Counted from the stretch's first letter, positions 32,890 to 45,721 are shown. The stretch: 64,000 bases of DNA from Prorocentrum cordatum (GCA_963575745.1 CAUYUJ010018039.1:74501-138500), one strand, 5' to 3'. The notes: a model not told the origin generated them from the letters alone. Numbers and translations are program-made.

Positions 32890-33235
32890 GCGGGGCCCAG
32901 CACAGTGATGCCTCCTAAGTAGCTTACGCATCAAGTTGATTGTCCATGCAAGTTTCGGCCAACTCCTCGTTTCCATTGGTACAAATGGGTTGGGTACGTC
33001 ACAGGGCAATTTGGAAGAGGCGGGTTGAATTTGCGAGCGATGACGCGGCGGCGGAGGCGCTGGGGCGGGGGTGGAAGGAGGGGGGGAGTGGAATTTCGGC
33101 GTGTTTTTCCCCACCCTCCTGCGTTGGTTTCTCGTTTTGAATAGAGCACTGCTCGCGCGTCTCCTTACCGACCCCTCCCGTCCCTCTCTTCCCCCCTGCC
33201 TTTTCGTCGCTTCGTCGCTTCTGCGTGCCAGTGGG
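32890..33235. repeat. Satellite spacer, copy 2
   Basis: A non-monomer insert containing GATTGTCCATGCAAGTTT, GGGTTGGGTACGTCACAGGG and TCCTGCGTTGGTTTCTCG. It has an extra segment of about 110 bp (33005-33090) relative to the copy at 34836-35075. Confidence 0.8.
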
Positions 33236-34835
33236 GCCCGGTATTTGTGAAACTGTCGCCACTTTCGAGGGCTGCTGGGGGGCACAGCACAGTGGGTACA
33301 CACCGCAGACTCAAATTAGACCTCGCCATCCCTGGGGGGCTGCGATCTGTGAAACTGTCGCCACTTTCGAGGCCTGCTGGGGGGCCCAGCACAGTGGGTA
33401 CTCACCGCAGACTCACATGGGACGTCGCCATCCCTGGGGGGCAGCGATCTGTGAAACCTGTCGCCGCTTTCGAGGCATGCTGGGGGGCCCAGCACAGTGG
33501 GTACTCACGGCAGATTCAGATGAGACCTCGCCATCCCTGGGGGGCTGCGATCTGTGAAACTGTCGCCACTTTCGAGGCCTGCTGGGGGGGCCAGCACAGT
33601 GGGTACTCACGGCAGACTCAAATGTGACCCCGCCACCCCTGGGGGGCTGCGATCTGTGAAACTGTCGCCACTTTCGAGGCCTGCTGGGCCCAACACAGTG
33701 GCTACCCACCGCGGATTCAAATTAGACCTCGCCATCCCTGGGGGGCTGCGATTTGTGAAACTGTCGCCACTTTCGAGGCCTGCTGGAGGGCCCAGCACAG
33801 TGGGTACTCACGGCAGACTCAAATGGGACCTCGCCATCCCTGGGGGGCTGCGTTCTGTGAAACTGTCGCCAATTTCGAGGCCTGCTGGGGGGCCCGGCAC
33901 AGTGGGTACTCACGACAGACTCAAATGGGACCTCGCCATCCCTGGGGGGCTGCGATCTGTGAAACTGTCGCCGCTTTCGAGGCCTGCTGGGGGGTCCAGC
34001 ACAGTGGGTATTCACGGCAGACTCAAATGAGACCTCGCCATCCCTGGGGGGCTGCGCTCTGTGAAACTGTCGCCACTTTCTCAGGGCTGCTGGGGGGCCC
34101 AGCGCACTGGGTACTCACCGCAGGCTCAAATTAGACCTCGCCATCCTTGGGGGGCTGCGATCTGTGAAAGTGTCGCCGCTATCGAGGGCTGCTGAGGGCC
34201 CCAGCACAGTGGGTACTCACGGCAGAGTCAGATTCGACCTCGCCATCCTTGGGGGGCGGCGATTTGTGAAACTGTCGCCTCTTTCGAGGGCTGCTGAGGG
34301 GCACAGCACAGTGGGTACTCACGGCAGACTCAAATGGGACCTCGCCATCCCTGGGGGGCTGCGATCTGTGAAACTGTCGCCACTTTCGAGGCCTGCTGGG
34401 GGGCCCAGCACAGTGACGCCACGGGCATATTCAAATTAGACCTCGCCACCCCTGGGGGGCTGCGATCTGTAAAACTGTCGCCACTTTCGAGGCCTGCTGG
34501 GGGGGCCCAGCACAGTGACGCCACACGCAGATTCAAGTACTCACGGCAGATTCAGATGAGACCTCGCCATCCCTGGGGGGCTGCGATCTGTGAAACTGTC
34601 GCCACTTTCGAGGCCTGCTGGGGGGCCCAGCACAGTGGGTACTCACCGCAAGCTAAAATTTGACCTCGCCATCCCTGGGGGGCTGCGATCTGTCAAACTG
34701 TCGCCACTTTCGAGGCCTGCTGGGGGGCCCAGCACAGTGACGCCACACGCAGACTCGAATGGGACCTCGCCATCCCTGGGGGGGCTGCGATCTGTGAAAC
34801 TGGCGCCACTTTCGAGGCCTTCTTGCGGGGCCCAG

Positions 34836-35075
34836 CACAGTGACGCCTCCCAAGTAGCTTACACATCAAGTTGATTGTCCATACAAGTTTGGGCCAACTC
34901 TTCGTTTCCATTGATACACATGGGTTGGGTACGTCACAGGGTTTTTTTCCCCCAATCCTCCTGCGTTGGGTTCTCGCTTTGAATAGAGCACTGCTCGCGC
35001 GTCTCCTTCCCACCCCCTCCCGTCCCTCTCTTCCCCCTTGCCTTTCGCCTCGCTCGTCGCTGCGTGCCAGCTGGG
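34836..35075. repeat. Satellite spacer, copy 3
   Basis: Same order of landmarks as the spacer at 32890-33235, minus the extra segment. Flanked by ordinary monomers on both sides. Confidence 0.8.
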
Positions 35076-37352
35076 GGGCTGCGATCTGTGAAACTGTCGC
35101 CACTTTCGAGGCCTGCTGGGGGGCCCAGCACAGTGGGTATTGACGGCAGACTCAAATGGGACCTCGCCATCCCTGGGGGGCTGCGATCTGTGAAACTGTC
35201 GCCACTTTCGAGGCTTGCTGGGGGGGGCAGCACAGTGGGTACTCACGGCAGACTCAAATGTGACCCCGCCACCCCTGGGGGGCTGCGATCTGTGAAATTG
35301 TCGCCACTTTCGAGGCCTGCTGGGGGGGCCAAGCACAGTGGGTACTCACGGCAGACTCAAATGGGACCTCGCCCTCCCTGGGGGGCTGCGATCTGTGAAA
35401 CTGTCGCCGCTTTCGAGGCCTGCTAGAGGGCCCAGCACAGTGGGTATTCACGGCAGATTCAAATGGGATTTCGTCGTCCCTGGGGGCTGCGATGTGTGAA
35501 ACTGTCGCCACTTTCGAGGCCTGCTGGGGGGCCCAGCACAGCGGGTACTCACGGCAGGCTCAAACGGGACCTCGCCATCCCTGGGGGGCTGCGATCTGTG
35601 AAATTGTAGCCACTTTCGAGGGCTGCTGGGGGGCCCAGCACAGTGGGTACGGTACTCACGGCAAATTAAAATGGAACCTCGCCATCCCTGGGGGGCTGCG
35701 ATCTGTGAAACTGTCGCCACTTTCGAGGCCTGCTGGGGGGCCCAGCACAGTGGGTACTCACGGCTGATTCAGATGAGACCTCGCCATCCCTGGGGGGCTG
35801 CGATCTGTGAAACTGTCGCCACTTTCGAGGCCTGCTGGGGGGTCCTGCATAGAGGGTAAACGCGGCGGATTCAAATTAGACTTCGCCATCCCTGGGGGGC
35901 TGCGATCTGTGAAACTGTCGCCACTTTCGAGGCCTGCTGGGGGGCCCAGCACAGTGGGTACACACGGCGGACTCAAATTTGACCTCGCCATCCCTGGGGG
36001 GCTGCGATCTGTGAAACTGTCGCCACTTTCGAGGGCTGCTGGGGGGGGGCCCAGCGGAGTGACGCCCTACGGGGATTCAGATTAGACCTCGCCATTCCTG
36101 GGGGGCTGCGATTTGTGAAACTGTCGCCACTTTCGAGGGCTGCTGGGAAGCCCAGCGGAGTGACGCCCTACGGGGATACAGATTAGACCTCGCCATTCCT
36201 GGGGGGCTGCGATCTGTGAAACTGTCGCCACTTTCGAGGGCTGCTGGGGGGCCCAGCGGAGTGACGCCCTACGGGGATTCAGATTAGACCTCGCCATCCC
36301 TGGGGGGCTGCGATCTGTGAAATTGTCGCCACTTTCGAAGGCTGCTGAGGGGCCCAGCACAGTGGGTACTCACCGCAGACTCAGAGTAGACCTCGCCATC
36401 CCTGGGGGGCTGCGATCTGTGAAGCTGTCGCCACTTTCGAGGCTTGCTGGGGGGGGCAGCACAGTGGGTACTCACGGCAGACTCAAATGTGACCCCGCCA
36501 CCTCTGGGGGGCTGCGATCTGTGAAATTGTCGCCACTTTCGAGGCCTGCTGGGGGGGCCCGGCACAGTGGGTACTCACGACAGACTCAAATGGGACCTCG
36601 CCATCCTTGGGGGGCTGCGACCTGTGAAACTGTCGCCGCTTTCGAGGCCTGCTGGGGGGTCCAGCACAGTGGGTACTCACGGCAGACTCAAATGTGACCC
36701 CGCCACCCCTGGGGGGCTGCGATCTGTGAAACTGTCGCCACTTTCTCAGGGCTGCTGGGGGGCCCAGCACAGTGGGTACTCACCGCAGGCTCAAATTAGA
36801 CCTCGCCATCCTTGGGGGGCTGCGATCTGTGAAGCTGTCGCCACTTTCGAGGCCTGCTGGGGGGCCCAGCACAGTGGGTACTCACGGCAGACTCAGATGA
36901 GACCTCGCCATCCCTGGGGGGCTGCGATCTGTGAAATTGTCGCCACTTTCGAGGGCTGCTGAGGGGCCCAGCACAGTGGGTACTCACCGCAGATTCAAAT
37001 TAGACCTCGCCGTCCTTGGGGGGCTGCGATCTGTGCAACTGTCGCCACTTTCGAAGGCTGCTGAGGGGGCCCAGCACAGTGGGTACTCACCGCAGACTCA
37101 GAGTAGACCTCGCCATCCCTGGGGGGCTGCGATCTGTGAAATCGTTGCCACTTTCGAGGGCTGCTGATGGGGCACAGCACAGTGGGTACTCACCGCTGAC
37201 TCAAATTTGACCTCGCCATCCATGGGGGGCTGCGATCTGTGCAACTGTCGCCACTTTCGAGGCCTGCTGAGGGGCCCAGCACAGTGGGCACTCACGGCAG
37301 ATTCAAATGGGACCTCGCCATCCCTGGGGGGCTGCGATCTGTGACACTGTCG

Positions 37353-37452
37353 NNNNNNNNNNNNNNNNNNNNNNNNNNNNNNNNNNNNNNNNNNNNNNNN
37401 NNNNNNNNNNNNNNNNNNNNNNNNNNNNNNNNNNNNNNNNNNNNNNNNNNNN
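37353..37452. other. Assembly gap (100 N)
   Basis: Exactly 100 unknown bases joining the 102-bp satellite to minisatellite array A, so linkage across this point and the true distance are uncertain. Confidence 1.
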
Positions 37453-40400
37453 CCCGTTGCCAGAGAGCATTCGTTAGAAGTCTATTTGGAAACCCGACCC
37501 GCCCACCCGCCCCCCGCCCGCCCGCCCGACCGCCCGCTTCTGTCTCCAAGAGAGCACCCATTACTCAACAGACTCCGTTTCCAAGAGAGCAGCCACTATT
37601 CAACACCTCCCGTTTCCAAGGCAGCACCCAATATTCAACAGACTCCGTGTCCAAGGGAGCACCCAGTATTTACAAGCCTCCGTCTCCAAGACAACCCCCA
37701 GTACTCAACAGACCCCGTGTCCAAGAAGGCACCCAGTACTCAACAGACCCCGCTGCCAGAGAGCACTCTCTAGAGGTCTACTTAAAAACCCGACCAACCC
37801 GCCCGCCCCCCGCCCGCCCGCCCGCCCCGCCGCTTCTGTTTCCAAGAGACTCCATCTCCAAGGGAGCACCCGCTATTCAATAACCTCCGTCTCCAAGACA
37901 GCACCTCATGGTGCCAGTTTTTCTTCACGGGAATGCCATGTGGACTACCGCAGGTCACGGTTCTGAATGCCGTTCCAGTTCTGGTTTCGGTTTCCGTCTT
38001 TTTCGAAGCCAAGGAAGCTGCAGGTCACGGTTTTGGTTTCCGTTCAGGTTCTGGTCCGGTTTCCTTCTTCGGGGTCCTACAAAAGGCCCCAAGTCACGGT
38101 TTGGTTCCGGCTTCCTCTGTTCCGGTACCCAGCCATCAACAGACCCCGTCGCAAGGACAGACACCGGTACTCAACAGACTTTCCGTGTCCAAGAAGGCAC
38201 CCAGTATTCAACAGGACCCGCTGCCACAGGGCACCCAGGATAGGTCGATTAAAACCGACCCGCCCGACCGCCCTCCCCGACCCGCCCGCCCGACCGCCCG
38301 CCTCTGCATTCAAGAGAGCACACACTACTCAACAGCCCCCGTGTTCAAGAGAGCGCCCACTACTCAACAAATTCCGTGACCAAGAAAGGACCCACTACTC
38401 AACACACTCCGTGTCCACGAGAGCACCCACTACTCAACAGACTCCGTTTGTACTCACCCAAGACGGCACCTTGCACTCAACAACTTGCGTGTCCAAAGGC
38501 ACCCAGTACTCAAACATCCTCGCTGCAGAGGGCACCCACTTAGAGGTCTGTTTTAAAAAAAATCAGACAGCCCGCCCGCCCCCCGCCCGACCTCGCGCCG
38601 TGTCTCCAAGACAGCACAAGCTACCAACGGACTCCGATTCCAAGGCTGCGCCCAGTATCAACAGACTTCTGTGTCCAAGGGAGCACACAGGTCTACCCTG
38701 ATTCCGCGTTCCAAAACCGCACTATGTACTCGACAGATTCGCGCATTCCAAGGCACCAGTACTCAAACTCCAAGGGGCGCCAGAGAGCACCCATAGAGGT
38801 CTTTCATCAAAACCGACCCGCCCGCCCGCCCCCCGCCCGACCGCCCGCTTCCGTTTCCAAAAAAAACACCCACTACTGAACAGGCTCCGTCTCCAAGAGA
38901 GCAGCCACTACTCAATAGATCCCGTGTCCAAAAAAACTTCGTATTCATCAGACTCCGTGTCCAAGAGAGCACGCAGTACTCAACAAGATCCGTGTCCAAG
39001 ACAACACCCAGTACTCAACAGACTCCGTGTCCAACAAGGCACCCAGTACTCAGCAGACCCCGTTGCCAGAGAACACTCACTAGAGGTATAGTTCAAAAGC
39101 CCGTTCCGCCCGCCCGCCCCCCGCCCGCCCGCCCGACCGCCCGCTTGTGTCTCCAAATGAGCACCCATTACCCAACACACTCCGTTTCCAAGAGAGCAGC
39201 CACTGAGGGTTCCGTTTCCATTTCAACAACTCCCGTCTCCAAGGCAGCACCCAATATTCAACAGATTCCGTGTCCAAGGGAGCACCCAGTATTCAACAGC
39301 CTCCATCTCCAAGACAGCGCTCTGTATTCAACAGACCCCGTGTCCAAGAAGGCACCCAGTATTCAACAGACCCCGCTGCCAAAGAGCACCCACTAGAGGT
39401 CTATGTAAAAGCCCGGCCCGCCCGCCCCCCGCCCGCCTGCCCGCCCGACCGCCCGCGTCTGTCTCCAAGGCAGCACCCAGTACTCAACAGACTCCGTCTC
39501 CAAGAGAGCACCCGCGTGTCAAACCCAACCTCCATCTCCCAAGGACAGCACCCGGTATTCATCAGACTCCGTGGCCAAGAGAGCGCCAAGTACTCAACAG
39601 ACTCCGTGTGTACTCACCAGATTCCGTGTCCAAGAAGGCACCTAGTACTCATTAGACCCCGCTGCCAGAGAGCACCCACTAGAGGTGCATTTAAAAACCG
39701 CCCGCTTTTGTTTCCAAGAGAGCACCCGCTACTCAACTGACTCCGCCCCGAAGAGAGCACCCGCTACTCAGACAACCTCCGTCTCAAAGACAGCACTTGG
39801 CATTCAGCAGACTCCGTGTCCAAGAGAGCACCCAGTACTCAACGAGCTCCGTGTCCAAGACAGCACCCAGTACTCCAAAGACCCCGTGTCCAAGAAGGCA
39901 CCCAGTACTCAACTGACCCCGCTGCCAGAGAGCACCCACTAGAGGTCTAGTTTAAAAACCCGACCCGCCCGCCCGCCCCCCGCCCGCCCGCCCGCCCGCC
40001 CGACCGCCCGCCTCTGTCTCCAAGAGAGCACCCATATCAACATACTCCGTTTCAAGGAGGAGCAGCACTACCAACAGCTCCGTCTCCAAGGCAGCACCAA
40101 TATTCAACAGGACTCCGTGTCCAAACCACACCGTTTGCCAGAGGAGATTCGTTAGAGGCTCGATTTGGAAACCCGGACCCGCCACCGCCCCCCGCCCGCC
40201 GCCAGACCGCCCGCTTCTGTCTCCAAGAGAGCACCCATTACTCAACAGACTCCGTTTCCAAGAGAGCAGCCACTATTCAACAGCTCCCGTTTCCAAGGCA
40301 GCACCCAATATTCAACAGACTCCGTGTCCAAGGTAGCACCCAGTATTTACAAGCCTCCGTCTCCAGACCCGCCCGCCGCCCCCCGCCCGCCCGCCCGCCC

Positions 40401-40500
40401 CACCGCTTCTGTTTCCAAGAGACTCCATCTCCAAGGGAGCACCCGCTATTCAATAACTTCCGTCTCCAAGACAGCACCTCATGGTGCCAGTTTTTTCTTC
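37453..40500. repeat. 35-bp minisatellite array A with higher-order units
   Basis: The 35-bp units are grouped into higher-order blocks of about 230-470 bp. Each block starts with GCCAGAGAGCACCCACTAGAGG, then AAAACCCGACC and a CCCGCC-rich spacer. Block starts are seen near 37465, 37750, 38218, 38533, 38768, 39063, 39375, 39670, 39920 and 40136. A short piece of the GGTTCC array interrupts it at about 37940-38120. Confidence 0.85.
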
Positions 40501-41798
40501 ACGGGAATGCCATGTGGACTACTGCAGGTCACGGTTCTGAATGCCGTTCCAGTTCTGGTTTCGGTTTCCGTCTTTTTCGAAGCCAAGGAAGCTGCAGGTC
40601 ACGGTTTTTGGTTCCGGTTCCGGTTTTGGTTCCGGTTTCCTTCTTCTTCGGGGTCCCGCAAAAGGCCCCAAGGTCACGGTTTTGGTTCCGGCTCCGGTTC
40701 CGGTTCCGGTTTCCTTCTTCTTCGGAGCACAAGTAAACCTACCAGGTCACGGCTTTGGTTCTGGTTCCGGTTCCGGTTCCGGTTTCCTTCTTCGTCGGGC
40801 TCCCGAAGACCCCCCAGTCACTGTTTTGGTTCCGGTTCCGGTTCTGGTTCCGGTTTCCTTTTTCTTCGCGGTCCCAAAAAGACCCCCCAAGGTCACGGTT
40901 TTGGTTCCAGTTTTGGTTTGGTTCCGGTTTCTTTCTTCTTCGGGGTCCCAGAAAAAACCTTCCAGGTTACGGTTTGGTTTTGGTTCCGGTTCCGGTTCCG
41001 GTTTCTTTCTTCTTCGCCCCAGAGAAGACCCTCAGGTCACGGTTTTGGTTCCGATTCCGGTTCTGGTTCCGGTTTCCTTCTTCTTCGGGGTCCCAAAGAA
41101 GACTTTCCAGGTTACGGTTTTGGTTCCGGTTCCGGTTCCGGTTCCGGTTTCCTTCTTCTTCTCCGCCCCAGAGAAGACCCTCAGGTCACGGTTTTGGTTC
41201 CGGTTCCGGTTTTGGTTCCGGTTTCCTTCTTCTTCGGGGTCCCAAAGAAGACCTTCCAGGTTACGGTTTTGGTTCCGGTTCCGGTTCCGGTTCCGGTTTC
41301 CTTCTTCTTCTCCGCCCCAGAGAAGACCCTCAGGTCACGGTTTTGGTTCCGGTTTTGGTTCTGGTTCCGGTTTCCTTCTTCTTTTTTCGTTTGAGGCGGT
41401 CGTCGTGGTTCCGGTTCCGGTTCCGGTTCCGGTTCCGGTTTCCTTCTTTTTCTCGGTGCCCAGGGGCGCCTCCGGTCATGGTTCTGGTTCCGGTTCCGGT
41501 TCCGGTTCCGGTTTCCTTCTTCTTCCCCGCCCCGAAGAAGGCCTCCTAGGTCACGGTTCTGGTTCCGGTTCCGGTTCCGGTTCCGGTTTCGGTTTCCTTT
41601 TTTTTCTTTGGTTCGAGGGGCTCCCGAGGTCCTGGTTTTGGTTCCGGTTCTGGTTTTGGTTCCGGTTTGCGTTTGCCTTCTTCCGGCGCTCTTCTGTTCT
41701 GGTTTTGGTTCCGGTTCTGGTTCCGGTTCCGGTTCCGGTTTCCTTCTTCTTTCCCCTCCCGAAGAAGGGCGCCGAAACCACCACCAAAACCACACTCC
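40501..41798. repeat. GGTTCC minisatellite array B, copy 2
   Basis: Near-identical to 454-1942 over most of its length, with the same order of irregular spacer pieces. It lacks the insert present at about 1470-1630 of copy 1. It ends at 41798, where the two copies diverge abruptly. Confidence 0.85.
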
Positions 41799-42001
41799 CA
41801 AAATGTCCCAAGAGGGCCCCAACGGGGCCCCAAGGAGGGCCCAAGATAGGCAACCTGAACTGACCTTCCGAGCGCTCCGCCCCGAGAAGGCCCCCCGCGA
41901 GACTGCCAACCGGCGCCCACGAAACACTCAAGAGGCCCTTTTTTTCTTGTGGCATCTTCGAGCCCAGCCAGATCAGGGCGCAGCCGGTCTTGAACAGAGG
42001 G
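41799..42001. repeat. CCCCAAGAGGGCC-type short repeats and junction sequence
   Basis: Begins with several GGGCCCCAA-like units similar to those at 44990-45215, then unique sequence up to the (GGA)n tract. No gene is supported. Confidence 0.5.
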
Positions 42002-42296
42002 GGAAATGAGGAGGAGGAGCAGGAGGAGGAGGAGCAGGAGGAGGAGGAGCAGGAGGAGGAGGAGCAGCAGGAGGAGGAGGAGGAGGAGGAGGAGGAGCAG
42101 GAGCAGGAGGAGGAGGAGGAGGAGGAGGAGCAGGAGCAGAGCACCCCCCCGGAGGGGACAGGAGGAGGAGGAGGAGGAGGAGGAGAGAAGGAGGAGGAGG
42201 AGGAGGGAGGAGGAGGAGGAGGAGGAGGAGCAGGAGCAGGAGCAGGAGGAGGAGGAGGAGGAGGAGGAGGAGGAGGAGGAGGAGGAGGAGGCCCCC
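42002..42296. repeat. (GGA)n/(GCA) microsatellite
   Basis: About 295 bp of GGA with scattered GCA. Poly-Glu, poly-Gly and poly-Arg ORFs across it are artefacts. Confidence 0.95.
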
Positions 42297-42460
42297 AAAA
42301 GGCCCGCAGAAGGTCCCCCAAGAGGCCCCCAAAGGCCTCGCCCGTGGACCTCCTCCCTCCTCGGGGGGGGCGGGGGCCGGCGGACCGGCGTAGGCCTCTC
42401 GAGTAGGGGGGCGGCTGCCACGTGGGCGCCCTCCTGAGAGCAGCACCTCGGGCGCAAGAA

Positions 42461-42996
42461 CTGCTGCCGATGATGCTGCCGATGATGCTGCTGCTGATGA
42501 GGAGGATAAGGATGATGAAGATGATGAAGATGATGAAGATGATGATGATGAGGAGGAGGAGGAGGAGGAGGAGGAGGATGAGGATGATGAAGATGATGCT
42601 GATGATGATGCCGATGATGGTGGTGATGCTGATGCTGATGCTGATGCTGATGCTGATGCCGATTATGCTGCCGATGATGCTGCTGACGATGCTGATGACG
42701 ATGCTGATGATGATGCTGATGATGATGAGAAGGTGGAGGAGGAGGATGATGAAGAAGATGCTAATGATGCTGCTGATGATGGTGGTGGTGAAGATGCTGC
42801 TGATGCTGATGCTGATGATGCTGATGCTGATGCTGCTGATGCTGATGCTGATGCTGCTGATGCTGCTGATGATGATGCTGCTGATGATGATGATAATGAT
42901 GATGATGCTGATGATGATGGTATGATGGTGATGGTGATGGTGATGGTGATGGTGATGATGATGATGCTGATGATGATGATGATGATGATGATGATA

Positions 42997-43050
<54 letters not shown>
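42461..43050. repeat. (GAT)n/(GCT)n trinucleotide tract
   Basis: Nearly 600 bp of GAT with interspersed GCT and GGT. In one plus frame it would encode an Asp/Ala-rich run. No flanking coding sequence supports a protein. Confidence 0.9.
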
Positions 43051-43388
43051 GCGATCCTCCCCCTCCCCGCCTCCCCTCCTCGCACCCTCCTCCGCCTCCT
43101 CATGCTCTTCCTCCTCCCGCTCTTCCTCTTCATCCTACTCTTCTTCTTCTTCTTCTGCTTCTTCTTCCTCCTCCTCCTCCACCACTGCCCTCCTCCTCCT
43201 CCTTCTCCTCCTCCTACTCCTCCTCCGCCACCCTCTCATCATCCCTGTCCACCTCCCCCTCCTCTTCCGCCTCCTCCGCCTCCTCCTCCTCCTTCTCCTC
43301 CGCCTCCTCCTCCTCCTCCTCCTCCTCCTCCTCCTCCTCCCCTCCTCTCCCTCCTTCCCCTCGTCCATCGTCCTGTTCGTCTTTATCG

Positions 43389-43420
<32 letters not shown>

Positions 43421-43421
43421 T

Positions 43422-43457
<36 letters not shown>

Positions 43458-43840
43458 CGTCGTCGCCGCCGAGGTCGAGGAAGCAGGAGGCGGCGGCTGC
43501 GTGCCTGACGAGGCGCGCACGGCTCTTCATGCTGCCCCTCTTCGCGCTCGAGCCGGTATGGGCATGGGCATGGGCATGGGCATGCGGAGTGGGAGAAGGA
43601 GGAGGAGGAGGAGGAGGAGGAGGAGGCGGAGGAGGAGGAGGAAGAGGAGGAGGAGGAGGAGGAAAAGAAGGAGGAGGAGGAAAAGGAGGAGGAGGACAGG
43701 GAGGAGGAGGGGGGGGAGGCATAGTATGAAAGATGGGGATGCTGTGCAGGGATGCGGGGTAGCCCAAGCAGGAGGAGGAGGAGGAGGAGGAGGAGGAGGA
43801 GGAGGAGGAGGAGGAGGAGGAGGAAGGGGAGGACCAAAAT
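43051..43840. repeat. Cluster of (TCC)n, (CGT)n and (GGA)n tracts
   Basis: In order: (TCC)n 43051-43375, (CGT)n 43384-43457, a short unique piece with (GGGCAT)4 at 43556-43582, then (GGA)n 43590-43840. Oppositely oriented TCC and GGA tracts could form a long imperfect hairpin. Confidence 0.9.
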
Positions 43841-44989
43841 GAAAGGAGGATTAGGAGGAGGCGGAGAAACCAGATGGGGACGAGAACGAGCGCGGAGGAT
43901 GAGGAAGAGTGAGGAGAGGCCTCCACCTCCACCTCCTCCTCCTCCTTCTCCCTCTCCTCCTCCACGTCCTTCTCGCGAAAGGTATACAAAGACCCTGGGC
44001 CCATGGGAATGATCCAAGAGTCTGCAACCTCTCTTACGCTTGGCCCGTTGCTTCGCCCTCCTACTCCTCGTCGATTTCCTCTCGTCTCCTCTCCTCTCCC
44101 CTCCGCTCCTCTGCTCTCCTTTCCTTTCCTCATCCTCCTGTCTCTCCCTTCTCGTCGTCCTCCTCGGGCTCCCGCCATCATCAAATGCACAGACGGACTG
44201 AGCGTTATGCAGGCTACCACGAGGTGTAGCAAACTGTCGCTTGCCAAGGAAATGTATGAAACCCTTGGGTGCTCACCCTCCAGCTGCTTCTCCCAAACGA
44301 GTTTTCGAGGTCCAGGACACGACGTAAACTACTCGTCGGTCGGAAGAAGTAGGTAAACACATAAAGTAGGAAGGCGGACACAGTGGATTGGGTCCAGGCC
44401 CTCCCAGAGAACAACAAAGCATAGCAAACTCATGCCGATTCTTGAAGTAGGAAGGTGCTTGAAGTAGAGTGGGACCTGGGAATCCAAAAATACCTACTTC
44501 CAACGACCGGCGTGTAATCGTGATTCCATGTTCTCGACGGCACGACGAGCTCTAGGACCAGCATAGCGATGGATGCGACGATGAACGGAGACAGTTCAAC
44601 GCCAGCGGCAGCAGCGGTGCCAGTAGAATCCCACCGGCTCTTTGGGCGGAGGCGGCATCGCGAGTCCTTTCCTCTCGTTTCCAGCACGAGCCTTTCGCCC
44701 TCCACTCGGGGAGGGATCTGCCCCTCCCCCTGCCCCCATCCCAAGGGGACTGGACGACCCCCCGCGCGGATCGTCAGAGGGGCCATGTTCCAGATGCCCC
44801 GCGGTGGCCCCCAAGACGGCTCGAGACCACCGAACACGGTGCGTGTGGCCCCCAGCATACCTCCGAGAGGACCCAAGAAGGCCATCAGACGGCCCCAAGA
44901 TCCTCACCCACAGGGACCCCCCGAGATGCGGAGCTCGCCCTCGAAACCAAAGGAAAAGCAACGCTGGTAGCTCGTTGCACTCTGCGCTT
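43841..44989. other. Unique sequence, no confident gene
   Basis: Contains pyrimidine-rich stretches (43920-43975 and 44045-44170) and moderately GC-rich DNA. A plus frame of 133 codons (44569-44970) is Pro/Arg-rich with no recognised domain. Confidence 0.4.
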
Positions 44990-45215
44990 CCGATGAGCCC
45001 CTGAGGAGGCCGCAGGACGCCCCGAAGGTAGCCCACGAGAGTCCCAAGAGGGGTCCCAGAAGGGCCGCAAGAGAGTTCCGAGAGGGCCTTCAGCTGATCC
45101 CAAGAACCCCCCAAAGAGCCCCTTAAGGGCCCCAAGAAGGCCCCGAGAGAGCCCCAGATGGACCCCCGAAAGAGCCCCAAAATACCCCAAAATGGCCCCA
45201 ATAGTCCTCCAAAGG
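44990..45215. repeat. Degenerate CCCCAAGAGGGCC minisatellite
   Basis: Units of about 12-15 bp such as GGCCCCAAGAAGGCCCCGAG and CCCCAAAATACCCCAAAATG recur across 225 bp. Related units lie at 41800-41850. Confidence 0.65.
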
Positions 45216-45721
45216 GCTCTCACAACAGAAGATCTTCGAAGGCCGTGGCACCTTACCCGGGGCCGTGGCGCTCAGCTACGCCCGCGACGCTGGAGCCACC
45301 TTAAGCTTCCAGGCGCGGGGATCCTGTACTTGGTGGAGTAGCGGGGCCGTGTGGTCCATATGTCCCATGGGGCCTTCGCGCCTACTCGCCCTGGGGTACC
45401 AACCCAGTTGCACGTGCCATATGTTTTGGCAAGGGTTGATAATCGGGAAGGATCTCGCAGCGAAGAGGTAAACCGGCCGTCCCCCTACGCAGCACCACCA
45501 GCAGGTACAAGTAGCGGGTCGCGGGGCGACAGGAGCGTTGCCCTGTACCTCGACCGTGTTGCGTGAGCTCCTCACCGATGAGCGAGCGGCCTCCCTTGCA
45601 CGTGAGGAGGGTGGTCTCCCCGTGTGGGGGCGGAGGGCGGCAAGTTTTGCGATGAGGCAGTGCTCTTCGTGATGCAGTCCTCTCGCGCAGGTGTCTCTTC
45701 TCCGATCTCCATGGTTTCACG

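Larger units (their letters stand above)
31690..37352. repeat. 102-bp satellite array, about 50 monomers
   Basis: Monomers of about 102 bp start CTGCGATCTGTGAAACTGTC and carry TTTCGAGGCCTGCTGGG. Period measured from successive CTGCGATC positions 31801, 31903, 32005 and 32106. Two monomer types differ after CAGCACAGTG (GGTACTCACGGCAGACTC versus ACGCCACACGCAGATTC). Nearly every monomer holds the inverted repeat TGCTGGG-GGG-CCCAGCA. ORFs of 60-160 codons here are repeat artefacts. The array runs into the assembly gap. Confidence 0.95.

Noticed and set aside
31690-37352. Possible CRISPR array
   Set aside because: Monomers are contiguous 102-bp satellite units with no unique spacers, and the window is eukaryotic.
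42733-43842. 369-codon Asp/Ala/Pro-rich ORF
   Set aside because: It runs through unrelated (GAT)n, (TCC)n, (CGT)n and (GGA)n tracts; no natural protein segment is present.
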